A stretch of 64,000 nt of DNA from Tenacibaculum larymnensis (lineage in GTDB: Bacteria > Bacteroidota > Bacteroidia > Flavobacteriales > Flavobacteriaceae). This document shows, piece after piece, positions 34,187-43,400 of the stretch. Location of the stretch: NCBI RefSeq assembly GCF_028829235.1, contig NZ_JAIWJY010000004.1, positions 1-64,000 of the forward strand, in the 5' to 3' direction. A model generated the notes under the pieces. That model saw only the letters and a program-made list of their open reading frames with translations. It was not told the DNA's origin and ran no database searches. Numbering within the stretch: the first letter of the stretch is position 1; every line of letters begins with the position of its first letter. The translations under genes were made by a program, and so were the position numbers.

Positions 34187-37114
34187 ATGAAAAGACTACT
34201 ACTTTTTACGCTAGTCCTTTTTGGCGTATATGTAAATGCTCAAGAAATTTCTCAAAGTGATAAAGATGCTTTAATAGCGCTTTATAATGCTACAGATGGA
34301 GCAAATTGGACAAACAAATGGGATTTGAATGACTCTCCACAGAATTGGTATGGAGTAACTATAGATGTTTTAGGTAATGTTATAGAAATAGATCTTTACA
34401 GAAATAATTTAAATGGAACAATCCCGGTTGATGTAGGAAAATTAACTAACTTAAAAAAACTTTTTTTAAGTGGCATAAAAGGAAACATACCTGTTGAAAT
34501 TATGGACCTAATTAACTTAGAAAGTCTTTTGTTAATGGGGAATTTTACTGAAACTATGGAAGGATTGACAGGAACTATTCCTGTAGAAATAGGTAACCTA
34601 ACTAAGTTAAAATATCTGAACTTATCATGGAATCAATTGACAGGAGAAATACCTTTTCAAATAGGTGCCCTAGCTAATTTAACAATTTTAAATTTAAGAG
34701 AAAATCAGTTAACAGGCTCTATTCCTTCAGAAATAGGAAATCTAACTAAATTAAGCGATTTGGGTTTAAGTAGAAATCAATTAACAGGGACTATTCCTCC
34801 AGTAATAGGAAACCTAACTAATTTAAAATACTTAACTCTATCTGATAATCAGTTTACAGGAGAGATTCCTATTGAGGTATTTAGTCTTAGTAGCTTAGAG
34901 AAGCTGTTTTTAGGAGGAAACCAGTTAACAGGAACGATATCTTCTCAAATAGGTGATTTGACTAACCTAAAAGAATTATTTCTGCCAGGTAATAAGTTTA
35001 CTGGTGGGATCCCAACTCAAATAGGAAAATTAATAAATTTAGAAACCTTGTACTTAGTCAAATGTCAATTGACAGGAACTTTGCCTTCTGAGATAGGAGA
35101 CTTAACTAAGTTGAAAAATTTACAGTTAGATCATAACCAATTTACAGGAAAAATTCCTGTTGAAATAGGAAGCCTAACTAATTTAAATACCTTAACCGTA
35201 GAAGGTAATCAATTGTCAGGAGAGATTCCTCCTGAATTAGGTGATTTAACTAACTTATCGTATTTAAACTTGAGTAATAACGAGTTAACCGGTTCTATTC
35301 CTTCACAAATAGGAAGATTACTTAATTTGGGACATTTAATTTTAAAGTATAATAATTTAACGGGATCAATACCATCAGAACTAGGTAATCTTACTAATTT
35401 AACATGGTTAGAATTAAATAATAATGGTATAACAGGGGAGATACCAACAGAAATTAGCAAACTTAATAATTTAAGGTTTTTTTTTATAAATAATAATGAA
35501 TTAACGGGGATGATACCCTCAGAACTAGGTAATCTTTCAAGCTTGAGAGTAGTGTTCTTATATGATAATAAACTATCTGGTAGGATTCCCGCAACAATTA
35601 AAGAGATGCTAAATCTTGCAAACTTTAAAATAGAAAATAATAAATTTCTTTTTGAAGATTTAGAAGAAGAGCATTTATTTTTGAAAAGTAAATTAATGAA
35701 TTATTATACCTATTCTTCACAAGCATCTATTGGAATAGTTGAAGAATATGCTGTAGATCAAAATGAATCTATTACGTTAACTGTCAGTGAAACCTCTAGT
35801 GATAATAATATTTATCAATGGAGATTGAATGGAGAAAATATAAAGGGAGCTATACAAAAAGCATATACTATAAATAAAGCGAATTTATCAGATATAGGTG
35901 AATACACATGTGTTGTTACTAATACTATAGTTACTGGTTTAGAATTGTTTAAAGAGCCTATTACTTTGAATGTAAATATTTTTGATACTGATAATGATGG
36001 AGTAAATAATGATGTAGATTTATGCCCTAATACTCCAACTGAAGAATCGGTAAATTCAGACGGATGTTCAGAAAGTCAGCTAGATAATGATAATGATGGA
36101 ATCAATAATGATAAAGATTTATGTCCTAATACTCCAACTGGAGAATCGGTAAACTCTAATGGATGTTCCGAAAGTCAATTAGATGATGATAATGATGGAA
36201 TCAATAATGATAAAGATTTATGCCCTAACACTCCAACCGGAGAATCGGTAAATGCAGACGGATGTTCGGAAAGTCAATTAGATAATGATAATGATGGCAT
36301 ATTCAATAATGTCGATAAATGCCCGAATACAGTAGAAGGTAGTGTTGTTGATGCTAATGGTTGTGCTCAATACCAATTAATTGATATAGCTCCTAGTGAC
36401 ATTCAAGTTAAGGTAAGTAGTACCACTTGTCCTGATAAAAGTAACGGTGTTGTAAATATTTCCTTTAATAAAGATTATACCTATAAAGTAATTTTGGTAG
36501 GACAAGGTGTAATAAATAAAAATTTTGATAATGTAAACTACACTTCTGGATTAGAAATTACAGGGTTACCTGTTGGAAGTTATGAAATATGTGTTACTGC
36601 GTCAGAGTTACCTAGTTTTAGCCAATGTTACAATGTAATGGTTAGCGCTCCAGCAGCCTTAAAAGTTTCTCAAACTAGTTTAAAAGGTACTTCACTTACG
36701 TATCAAGTTTCAGGAAGTGAAAATTATAAAGTAACCGTAAATAACAAAGAGTATTTGTATACTTTTAAAGATGCTGGTAAACAAGAAATAATAGTTAATC
36801 TAGATAATGGAAACAACTCTGTAGAAATAACAACAAATAAACCATGTCAAGGTATTTATAACAAGAGCGTTACAATTAAAGGTATTACATTGTATCCTAT
36901 TCCAGTTACAAATTACCTAAACATTTCTGGTGTTACAGATAATTCGGCTATAGTAATCGTAAGAAGCCTTGAGGGAGCTACTGTATTATCAACTAAACTT
37001 GATGTTTATAACGGAGTAGCTAAATTGCCAATGAATACTATTGCTACAGGAATGTATCTTGTAACAGTTACTACTTCAACACAAACTGTTAATACCAAAA
37101 TATTCAAAAAATGA
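34187..37114 (+). CDS. leucine-rich repeat surface protein with T9SS type A sorting domain
   Basis: A 975-aa secreted protein. After the signal peptide (1-18, V-N-A-Q) comes an LRR N-cap (D-K-D-A-L-I-A-L-Y-N) and about 18 plant-type LRRs of 24 residues (about 70-490; L-T-G-x-I-P-x-x-I-G-x-L-T-N-L). An Ig-like segment follows (about 520-595), four thrombospondin type 3-like calcium repeats (about 600-725), a beta domain, and a T9SS type A C-terminal domain (about 900-975, ending T-K-I-F-K-K). It is displayed on or released from the outer membrane, probably for binding proteins or surfaces. The lipoprotein gene 37111 overlaps by 4 nt and is probably a partner. Confidence 0.93.
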   Translation: MKRLLLFTLVLFGVYVNAQEISQSDKDALIALYNATDGANWTNKWDLNDSPQNWYGVTIDVLGNVIEIDLYRNNLNGTIPVDVGKLTNLKKLFLSGIKGNIPVEIMDLINLESLLLMGNFTETMEGLTGTIPVEIGNLTKLKYLNLSWNQLTGEIPFQIGALANLTILNLRENQLTGSIPSEIGNLTKLSDLGLSRNQLTGTIPPVIGNLTNLKYLTLSDNQFTGEIPIEVFSLSSLEKLFLGGNQLTGTISSQIGDLTNLKELFLPGNKFTGGIPTQIGKLINLETLYLVKCQLTGTLPSEIGDLTKLKNLQLDHNQFTGKIPVEIGSLTNLNTLTVEGNQLSGEIPPELGDLTNLSYLNLSNNELTGSIPSQIGRLLNLGHLILKYNNLTGSIPSELGNLTNLTWLELNNNGITGEIPTEISKLNNLRFFFINNNELTGMIPSELGNLSSLRVVFLYDNKLSGRIPATIKEMLNLANFKIENNKFLFEDLEEEHLFLKSKLMNYYTYSSQASIGIVEEYAVDQNESITLTVSETSSDNNIYQWRLNGENIKGAIQKAYTINKANLSDIGEYTCVVTNTIVTGLELFKEPITLNVNIFDTDNDGVNNDVDLCPNTPTEESVNSDGCSESQLDNDNDGINNDKDLCPNTPTGESVNSNGCSESQLDDDNDGINNDKDLCPNTPTGESVNADGCSESQLDNDNDGIFNNVDKCPNTVEGSVVDANGCAQYQLIDIAPSDIQVKVSSTTCPDKSNGVVNISFNKDYTYKVILVGQGVINKNFDNVNYTSGLEITGLPVGSYEICVTASELPSFSQCYNVMVSAPAALKVSQTSLKGTSLTYQVSGSENYKVTVNNKEYLYTFKDAGKQEIIVNLDNGNNSVEITTNKPCQGIYNKSVTIKGITLYPIPVTNYLNISGVTDNSAIVIVRSLEGATVLSTKLDVYNGVAKLPMNTIATGMYLVTVTTSTQTVNTKIFKK
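35986..36371 (+). repeat. tandem thrombospondin type 3-like coding repeats
   Basis: Four in-frame units of about 96-99 bp encode D-N-D-x-D-G-I-N-N-D-x-D-L-C-P-N-T-P. Middle units are nearly identical at the DNA level (GATAATGATGGAATCAATAA recurs), which points to recent duplication. Asp-rich loops bind calcium in this family. Confidence 0.85.
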
Positions 37115-37791
37115 GAAAACTAATATTTATACTATTTATACAATTAATTTTAACTTCTTGTGGAGGAGGAGGAGGAAGTGAAGATCCAGTACCATCAGAA
37201 CCAGAATTAGGAGCTTTTGAGTTAGTTTTTCCTGTAAATAATACGCTTTGTACAGAAGGAACTGAAGTATCTGATACCGAAGTTTCTATTCCTTTAAAAT
37301 GGAGTAATTCTACAAATGCTATATCTTATGAAGTGGTACTTACTAACACTGAAAGTGGAAATAGAATTGAAAAGATGACTAACACTAATTCTATGAGTGT
37401 TATTTTGCCAAAAGCAACAAAATTTTCTTGGAATGTAACTGCTATTTTACAAAATAAAGGAAAACAGAGTAATAGTGCTTGGAATTTTTATACAGAAGGA
37501 GTTTCTGTTTCTAATCATGCTCCATTTCCTGCGAGTATAACATTAGAAGATAATAAAGATGGTACGATTAATATCAGTTGGGAAGCATCTGATCTTGACA
37601 ATGACATTTTAAAATACAAAGTATATTTAGGGGAGTCAAAAGATTCAGTTGAATTGATAAAAGAAACAGAAAGTACTTTTATTGAAAAACAAAGTATTGA
37701 TTATAACACGACTTATTTTTTAATGGTTGTGGTCTTAGACAAAAATGGAAACTCATCGTCTATTTATAAGGAATTCCAGTTTAACATTTAG
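37111..37791 (+). CDS. FnIII-like surface lipoprotein, partner of LRR protein
   Basis: A 226-aa lipoprotein whose lipobox L-T-S-C is followed by five glycines and an acidic Ser/Glu/Pro tether, typical of proteins held away from the membrane. Two FnIII/Ig-like domains fill about 35-125 and 130-225 (W-S-N-S-T-N-A-I-S-Y-E-V and W-E-A-S-D-L-D-N-D). The ATG overlaps the stop of the LRR gene (ATGA), so expression is coupled and a physical partnership is likely. A strong terminator follows. Function unknown. Confidence 0.8.
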   Translation: MRKLIFILFIQLILTSCGGGGGSEDPVPSEPELGAFELVFPVNNTLCTEGTEVSDTEVSIPLKWSNSTNAISYEVVLTNTESGNRIEKMTNTNSMSVILPKATKFSWNVTAILQNKGKQSNSAWNFYTEGVSVSNHAPFPASITLEDNKDGTINISWEASDLDNDILKYKVYLGESKDSVELIKETESTFIEKQSIDYNTTYFLMVVVLDKNGNSSSIYKEFQFNI

Positions 37792-37811
37792 ATAAATTGA
37801 ACTTATCTTTT

Positions 37812-37848
37812 AAAAAAGCTAGAGTAGTTAAACTACTCTAGCTTTTTT
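37812..37848. terminator. bidirectional terminator between lipoprotein and methyltransferase genes
   Basis: A-run, GCTAGAGTAGTT, 1-nt loop, AACTACTCTAGC, T-run. It serves the plus-strand pair and the convergent minus-strand gene that ends at 37847. Confidence 0.9.
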
Positions 37849-39457
37849 ACTTAAAAAGATTAATAGAAACCGTTGCTAATTCCGAGTTTGGGAACTTCTT
37901 AAACGTATTTTTATCATAAGTCAACCCAATAGCTTCCATAGCGTTCATATACTCATCAAGTTCAATAATATATTGGTCGGAATAGCCATGTGTTGCGTCG
38001 TAGGCAGTTGCAGCTGTTTTTCCTAAGTTTTTAGCAACCGATTCTGGTTTTGAGGTATGTAGTTCAATTAATAACAGCCCAAATTTACTGATATAGGGTT
38101 TCCATTTATTGAAATGTTGTTTTAATGATTCTACCACAAGGTTATTGTTTAAACGTTTTCCTCTGTAAGCATAAGCTCCAGTTGAATTGGTAATAGTTAA
38201 ATTATCGTTGGGAGTAGGCTTTTGCCAAATTCTGTTGTGATCTAAAAAGGTGCGGACATTCAATAAATCAGAAAGATTAATGCCATATTTATCATGTAAA
38301 TCTTCTGATAACGCTTTAGGGTTCCCAATATCTCCCCAAATCACTTTCGCCCAAATATCGGCTTGTACCAGATTTTTACGAGTAATTTTTAATGCAGCTT
38401 CGTTATAATCGACACCAATAAGTAAAAGTGGATAATCCTCCAACATAGTACCTCTTTTGGTTTGATGTTCAATTACGTTAAATAAATGTTTTAAAAAAGC
38501 ACCATTACCACAACCAACATCTAAAATTCCTTTAGGTTGCTCATTAATAGGTTTGTTAAATAGATTGATGATTATTTCATCAATAACTTTAAAATAGGTT
38601 GAGTGTGCGCCTCCGCTTCCCCAAACGTTCATTTCTCTATCTACATGAATTTCGTCATTTCCAACTTCTGAAGTTCTGAAAATATCAGGATTTCCAAATA
38701 TAAGTTTGTCTAGTTTTCTAAGAGTAGGGATATAGGATACTGTAACTCCGTAAGCACTTGCTCTTCTTGCAAAAAATAAGCCTTCATCAGTAAATTCATA
38801 TGAGTCATTTGTTTTGGAAAACCAACCTAAATTGGTTAATAAATCAAGTAGTCGACTAAAATTATCAGCGTCTTTATGAAATTCATCAGCGCTAAATTTT
38901 GTTTGCATAAAGTATTTATGAAACATACCGCTCATTCCTAATAAAACTATTGTTGGACCAACGATAATTCCTTCAATATGTGTAAGAATTTGCGCTATGA
39001 TTTCTTTTTCTTCGGAAGTTGATGGAGGTTCAATTCCGAAATTGTTTGTAAAGTTTTTATATAGGTTTTCTAGCTTTATAAAAGGTTCAATTTCAAATTT
39101 TCTGGCGCTATAATTTTCAGAAAACTTCAACAATGAAAAAGCTTCCTTGTATAAATGAAAATAAGAAAAAGCAATAGCAGAAGCTTTATTTACTTCAAAC
39201 CAAACTTTATTTTGAGTATTGTCTACATGTTGTGTTAGCCAACCTTGTGAGCAGAGCGTTCTTAAGGCAACATTTAAGTAACCATCATTAGCTTTGAAAT
39301 GATTGGTGATTTCAGTTAAACTAACTGATTTTTTATCTAACAAATATTCTGTAATTCCTTTTTCGTATAAAGTGTAGGCTGCGGGACAAGTTACAATTCC
39401 GTCTAAATGACGAAATAACCTACTTCTTAATGCAGATTTTTCTTGTTTTGTTAACAT
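37847..39457 (-). CDS. class I SAM methyltransferase, AprA-MT-like, with duplicated winged helix
   Basis: A 536-aa protein. Two winged-helix modules (about 10-85 and 185-240; compare H-L-D-G-I-V-T-C-P-A with H-I-E-G-I-I-V-G-P-T) precede a class I methyltransferase domain (about 275-536). Its SAM motif is I-L-D-V-G-C-G-N-G-A-F (about 308-318), and I-G-V-D-Y-N follows. The order resembles the methyltransferase region of AprA-type polyketide loading modules, here as a free-standing protein. O-methyltransferases use such winged helices for dimerisation. It would methylate a small molecule, perhaps an acyl carrier-bound one, but no PKS gene is nearby. Single gene, convergent with the LRR operon. 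Confidence 0.75.
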   Translation of the reverse strand: MLTKQEKSALRSRLFRHLDGIVTCPAAYTLYEKGITEYLLDKKSVSLTEITNHFKANDGYLNVALRTLCSQGWLTQHVDNTQNKVWFEVNKASAIAFSYFHLYKEAFSLLKFSENYSARKFEIEPFIKLENLYKNFTNNFGIEPPSTSEEKEIIAQILTHIEGIIVGPTIVLLGMSGMFHKYFMQTKFSADEFHKDADNFSRLLDLLTNLGWFSKTNDSYEFTDEGLFFARRASAYGVTVSYIPTLRKLDKLIFGNPDIFRTSEVGNDEIHVDREMNVWGSGGAHSTYFKVIDEIIINLFNKPINEQPKGILDVGCGNGAFLKHLFNVIEHQTKRGTMLEDYPLLLIGVDYNEAALKITRKNLVQADIWAKVIWGDIGNPKALSEDLHDKYGINLSDLLNVRTFLDHNRIWQKPTPNDNLTITNSTGAYAYRGKRLNNNLVVESLKQHFNKWKPYISKFGLLLIELHTSKPESVAKNLGKTAATAYDATHGYSDQYIIELDEYMNAMEAIGLTYDKNTFKKFPNSELATVSINLFK

Positions 39458-39517
39458 ATAGAGAGATTATTTGTCTTAAATATAGCTATTTAAGTTTAAA
39501 CGTACTCTTAAGTAAGA

Positions 39518-40138
39518 CTATTGATAGGTGAATGTAAAAGATATAATATTTATAATATCTGAACTTGTATACTCTTTCTTTTGTTTAAGGCAATTTCCTT
39601 TGTAGTCTTTAGAGAGACATTCAAACTTGATAGTATTTACAAGATTGTTGTCTTTATTAGTAACCACAATTTTTGAAAGTTGACCATCTGTGTATTGGTA
39701 TTGATGTGTATAAAACGTAGAGAAATTATCTACTATCTTATCAATTAATCCTTTTTGAGTATAATAAGCAATGACTTCATTTTGCTTATACTGTTTTTGG
39801 GTGTAACAACTAATACGTTCTCGTTGTTTTGGTTTCCAGCGTGTTTTACAGTAATAAGGAAGTTTATTTGGATAAGAACGTTTTTCAAACCAAAGACGTT
39901 TTTCGGTTTGTTCGATAATATTGCCTAGGTTATCAGTGGTTTTTGATGATTTTACACGTCCATTTTTAGTAAAATGTAGTTTTTTAGTTTGAATTAACTT
40001 TTTTTGATCGTTTTCTATTACATATGTCTCTTCTATCAAGCTCTTAATATCACTTGAAAAACCATGTTTTTTTAAATATTGTTTAGAGGCACAGGATTGA
40101 AGTATACAAACAAATAAAAAGAATAGTAACTGTTTCAT
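39518..40138 (-). CDS. hypothetical lipoprotein, 206 aa
   Basis: Signal peptide with lipobox L-Q-S-C-A (Cys16). The rest is basic and beta-rich with repeated short strands such as K-N-G-R-V-K-S-S-K-T-T-D-N-L-G-N, loosely like MORN/YD-type repeats. I do not recognise a family. It lies 18 nt downstream of the NUDIX gene on the same strand and is probably co-transcribed with it. Confidence 0.65.
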   Translation of the reverse strand: MKQLLFFLFVCILQSCASKQYLKKHGFSSDIKSLIEETYVIENDQKKLIQTKKLHFTKNGRVKSSKTTDNLGNIIEQTEKRLWFEKRSYPNKLPYYCKTRWKPKQRERISCYTQKQYKQNEVIAYYTQKGLIDKIVDNFSTFYTHQYQYTDGQLSKIVVTNKDNNLVNTIKFECLSKDYKGNCLKQKKEYTSSDIINIISFTFTYQ

Positions 40139-40156
40139 CTTAAATGAAATTAGATA

Positions 40157-40705
40157 CTATAATATACTAAGTTTTTTTACAATTTGGCTATGTACAAACG
40201 AATAATAGTCTTGATATTGAGGAAGTAGTACGTTTTTGTAGTCTTTGGTGTTTAGAATTGTTTCTAAAGGAAATAATTTAAGTTCGGCAACTTCTTCTTC
40301 TTGAAGAGTTAAATCTTTAACAGAAACTGTTAATTCTGCAATAAATACATGATGAAACTCATTATCGATAATTCCATTCGGATGATTTACCATGTGTTTT
40401 CGTGTACCTATTTTATGCAAGTGTTCAGAAAGAATATCAAAACCTATTTCTTCTTTAATTTCTCTAATAGCAGCAATTTTAATGTCTTCACCAGCGGCTA
40501 TATGTCCTGCTACAGAAATATCCCATAAACCAGGAAACACTTTTTTTGTTAATGCTCTTTTTTGAAGTAGTATTTGTTGATCTGGAGTATATAACCAAAT
40601 ATGAATAGTAGGGTGGAAGTAGCCATTTTTGTGAGCTTCGGATTTTAAGCAGGTTTTTCCTGTGTAGTTTCCGTTTTCGTCAACAATATCTATTAATTCA
40701 TCCAT
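40157..40705 (-). CDS. NUDIX hydrolase, Idi-like
   Basis: A 182-aa NUDIX enzyme that should hydrolyse a nucleoside-diphosphate-linked substrate or isomerise isopentenyl diphosphate. The Nudix box G-H-I-A-A-G-E-D-...-R-E-I-K-E-E-I-G (about 67-88) is intact. The stretch H-P-T-I-H-I-W-L and L-L-Q-K-R-A place it in the YfcD/Idi-like subgroup rather than MutT. True Idi activity is unproven. Starts directly after a terminator, so it has its own promoter. Confidence 0.88.
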   Translation of the reverse strand: MDELIDIVDENGNYTGKTCLKSEAHKNGYFHPTIHIWLYTPDQQILLQKRALTKKVFPGLWDISVAGHIAAGEDIKIAAIREIKEEIGFDILSEHLHKIGTRKHMVNHPNGIIDNEFHHVFIAELTVSVKDLTLQEEEVAELKLFPLETILNTKDYKNVLLPQYQDYYSFVHSQIVKKLSIL

Positions 40706-40720
40706 AAGAGGTTGGTAAAA

Positions 40721-40752
40721 AAAACGTCATTACAGGGAAGTAATGACGTTTA
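40721..40752 (-). terminator. terminator after M42 peptidase gene
   Basis: On the minus strand: AAACGTCATTA, loop, TAATGACGTTT, then a run of T. It separates the M42 peptidase gene from the NUDIX gene. Confidence 0.82.
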
Positions 40753-40762
40753 ATTATTTTTA

Positions 40763-41851
40763 TTATTTGAAATAAGAGAAGTTTTCTCCGTCTTCAATTT
40801 TTAATAAACTTTCGTAAATCATTTTAATTACGTTTTCAACATCTTCACGGTGTACCATTTCAACGGTAGTGTGCATGTAACGTAATGGTAAAGAGATTAA
40901 AGCAGAAGCAACACCGCCATTGCTATATGCAAATGCATCAGTATCAGTTCCTGTAGCTCTTGATAAGGCAGAGCGTTGGAAAGGAATTTTGTTAGCTTCG
41001 GCAGTATCAATAATTAAATCTCTTAATTTTTGTTGCACAGCAGGAGCATAGGCTACTACAGGACCTTTACCTAACTCTAAATGACCTTCTTTCTTCTTGT
41101 CGATCATAGGTGTAGTAGTGTCATGAGTTACATCGGTAACAATAGCAACATTAGGTTTAATGGTTTCAGTAATCATTTGTGCACCACGTAAACCAATTTC
41201 TTCTTGAACTGAGTTTGTAATATACAGTCCGAAAGGTAATTTTTTCTTGTTTTCGTGTAGTAAACGAGCTACTTCAGCAATCATAAACCCACCCATACGG
41301 TTGTCTAATGCACGACAAACAAACTTATTTCCATTCAAAATATGGAATTCATCTGGATATGTAATAACACAACCAACATGCACACCTAGTTTTTCTACTT
41401 CTTCTTTAGTAGCGCATCCTAAATCAATAAAAATATTATCAGGTTTAGGAGCTTCTTCTTTTGCTTTATTACGTGTATGAATTGCTGGCCATCCGAAAAC
41501 ACCTTTTACAATTCCATTTTTTGTGTGAATGTTTACAATTTTACTAGGAGCAATTTGGTGGTCGCTACCTCCGTTACGGATTACATAAATTAACCCGTCA
41601 TCAGAAATATAATTTACATACCAAGAAATTTCATCAGCATGTCCTTCAATAACTACTTTATATTTAGCATCAGGATTTATAACTCCTACAGCAGAACCAT
41701 AAGTGTCTGTAATGAACTCGTCAACATAAGGTTTTAAATAGTCCATCCATATTTTTTGCCCTTCCCATTCGTATCCAGTAGGAGCAGCATTATTTAAATA
41801 TTTTTCTAAGAAGTCTATCGACTTTTTATTTAAAATAGATTTATCAGCCAT
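40763..41851 (-). CDS. M42 family glutamyl/leucyl aminopeptidase
   Basis: A 362-aa cytoplasmic di-metal aminopeptidase of the FrvX/PepA-like M42 family, which forms large tetrahedral complexes and trims peptides. Metal and catalytic motifs are E-G-H-A-D-E-I (about 70-76), C-R-A-L-D-N-R (about 176-182), V-Q-E-E-I-G (catalytic Glu pair, about 212-217) and V-T-D-V-T-H-D (about 235-241). Length is usual. It follows the acyltransferase gene by 25 nt and ends at a terminator. Confidence 0.95.
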   Translation of the reverse strand: MADKSILNKKSIDFLEKYLNNAAPTGYEWEGQKIWMDYLKPYVDEFITDTYGSAVGVINPDAKYKVVIEGHADEISWYVNYISDDGLIYVIRNGGSDHQIAPSKIVNIHTKNGIVKGVFGWPAIHTRNKAKEEAPKPDNIFIDLGCATKEEVEKLGVHVGCVITYPDEFHILNGNKFVCRALDNRMGGFMIAEVARLLHENKKKLPFGLYITNSVQEEIGLRGAQMITETIKPNVAIVTDVTHDTTTPMIDKKKEGHLELGKGPVVAYAPAVQQKLRDLIIDTAEANKIPFQRSALSRATGTDTDAFAYSNGGVASALISLPLRYMHTTVEMVHREDVENVIKMIYESLLKIEDGENFSYFK

Positions 41852-41876
41852 AACTTAAACGTTAATTTTAATGTTA

Positions 41877-42713
41877 TTAATCTTTCTTTTCTTTTTCTTT
41901 AGGTTTATCAGCTCCCCAAAAACGTCTTTTTTCAATGAATTCTTCTTGTTCTTGAAGTTGTTTAGGTGTTAATACCTTTAAAAAAGATGGGTGTTGCTCT
42001 ATAGCATATTCAATTTTCTCAACAATGCTAGCTACATCTTCATTTTCGTAATCAATTTCTAAAGGCTCTTTAATAACCATAGATTGTAGTACGTTACGTT
42101 TTTTTATCATCAACCCTTTTTTGTCAAAAGAACGTCTAAACCCGTCAATTACTATAGGAACTACAATAGGTTTGTAGGTTTTAATAATATGAGCTGTACC
42201 ACGGCGAATAGGCTTAAAAGGGGTAGTTGTACCTTGTGGGAAGGTGATTACCCAACCATCATCTAAAGCCTTACCTATATTAGAAATGTCAGACATTTTT
42301 ACTTGTCTGTTTACATCTTTACCAGCGCTTCTCCAAGTTCTTTCAACAGAAACAGAACCTACATAAGCAAAAATTTTGGGAAGTAAACCAGAACGCATGG
42401 TTTCACCTGCAGCAACATAATAAATGTTTAGTTTAGGTTTCCATAAATAACCTACGTTTCTAATATTGTCGTCTCTACCTTTTAAAGCAGCGTTAAATAC
42501 ATGAAACATGGCTGCTACATCGGCAAAGTAAGTTTGATGGTTAGAAATAAATAGTACTTTTTGGTCGGGGAGACTTCTTAAAACATCCATTCCCTCTATT
42601 TGTAGGTCATTAAACTTACGGTAACGTCCGTGAGAAATAACTCCGAGAACTTGTATTAAAAATCTTTTAATGAACAATATATGTCCAAAAGGATTCCTTT
42701 TAAATAAAGGCAT
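41877..42713 (-). CDS. plsC: PlsC-type 1-acylglycerol-3-phosphate acyltransferase
   Basis: A 278-aa lysophospholipid acyltransferase. The catalytic N-H-Q-T-Y-F-A-D (N-H-x4-D form, about 58-65) and the acceptor motif F-P-Q-G-T-T-T-P-F-K-P (about 156-166) are both present. A weak hydrophobic N-terminus suggests peripheral attachment to the inner membrane, where it would make phosphatidic acid. The charged K/E tail is low complexity. In a run with CoA pyrophosphatase upstream and the M42 gene downstream. Confidence 0.9.
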   Translation of the reverse strand: MPLFKRNPFGHILFIKRFLIQVLGVISHGRYRKFNDLQIEGMDVLRSLPDQKVLFISNHQTYFADVAAMFHVFNAALKGRDDNIRNVGYLWKPKLNIYYVAAGETMRSGLLPKIFAYVGSVSVERTWRSAGKDVNRQVKMSDISNIGKALDDGWVITFPQGTTTPFKPIRRGTAHIIKTYKPIVVPIVIDGFRRSFDKKGLMIKKRNVLQSMVIKEPLEIDYENEDVASIVEKIEYAIEQHPSFLKVLTPKQLQEQEEFIEKRRFWGADKPKEKEKKD

Positions 42714-42773
42714 TTTTATAATCAGGTTTTATTAGTGTAAATGCTAAATTACAAAAGAAAACCATAAAAAAAA

Positions 42774-43400
42774 CTATTTAAATAAATCTTTAATTTCTGA
42801 AAGCATCATGGCAGTTGCACCCCACACAATGTAATCGTTTAATTTAAAGCATGGTACCTCAATATTTTTCATGTATGAGGTTTCCATTTCTACTGAAGTT
42901 AAGTTTGAATCGTCTAATAAATCAGCTAATAAAACTTCAATAATTTCTGCAACTTCTTCATTTGGAGTAAAATGAGGTGTTTTTTCTGAAATACCTATAA
43001 ATGGAGCTACTAAAAAGTTACTAGGAGGAATATAAGCGTCTGAAGTTTGTCGTATTATTTCAATAGATTTATAGTGTACACCAACTTCTTCAAAAGTTTC
43101 ACGTAAAGCAGTTGTTTGTAGGTTATTATCCTCTTTATCGAATTTACCTCCAGGAAAACTTATTTGTGATGAATGTGCTCCATTATAACTGGCTCTTTCA
43201 GTAAGTAAAAAACGTGTTTGGTTATTATTGTCAGGATAAAATAACGCTAAAACAGCTGCTTTTCTAGGATTTTTACTTTGTATTAATTCTTCTGAAAAAC
43301 GTGTTCTTAACTTTGGAGCTAATTTAAATTGAGATGTTAAACCACCCAGTTGCTTTTGCTGCAATCGTTCTATTTGATTGATGAAATCAGAAAAAGTCAT
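42774..43400 (-). CDS. CoA pyrophosphatase (NUDIX)
   Basis: A 208-aa NUDIX hydrolase of the NudL/YeaB group that cleaves CoA to 4'-phosphopantetheine and 3',5'-ADP. The group-specific start L-T-E-R-A-S-Y-N-G-A-H-S-S-Q-I-S-F-P-G-G (about 65-84) runs into an intact Nudix box ending R-E-T-F-E-E-V-G. Its start codon overlaps the end of the upstream membrane gene by 4 nt. The adjacent acyltransferase also uses acyl-CoA, so the cluster may touch CoA metabolism. Confidence 0.92.
   Translation of the reverse strand: MTFSDFINQIERLQQKQLGGLTSQFKLAPKLRTRFSEELIQSKNPRKAAVLALFYPDNNNQTRFLLTERASYNGAHSSQISFPGGKFDKEDNNLQTTALRETFEEVGVHYKSIEIIRQTSDAYIPPSNFLVAPFIGISEKTPHFTPNEEVAEIIEVLLADLLDDSNLTSVEMETSYMKNIEVPCFKLNDYIVWGATAMMLSEIKDLFK

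Noticed and set aside
35986..36371. Second possible repeat array of non-coding type
   Set aside because: The units are in-frame thrombospondin type 3-like repeats inside the LRR gene.
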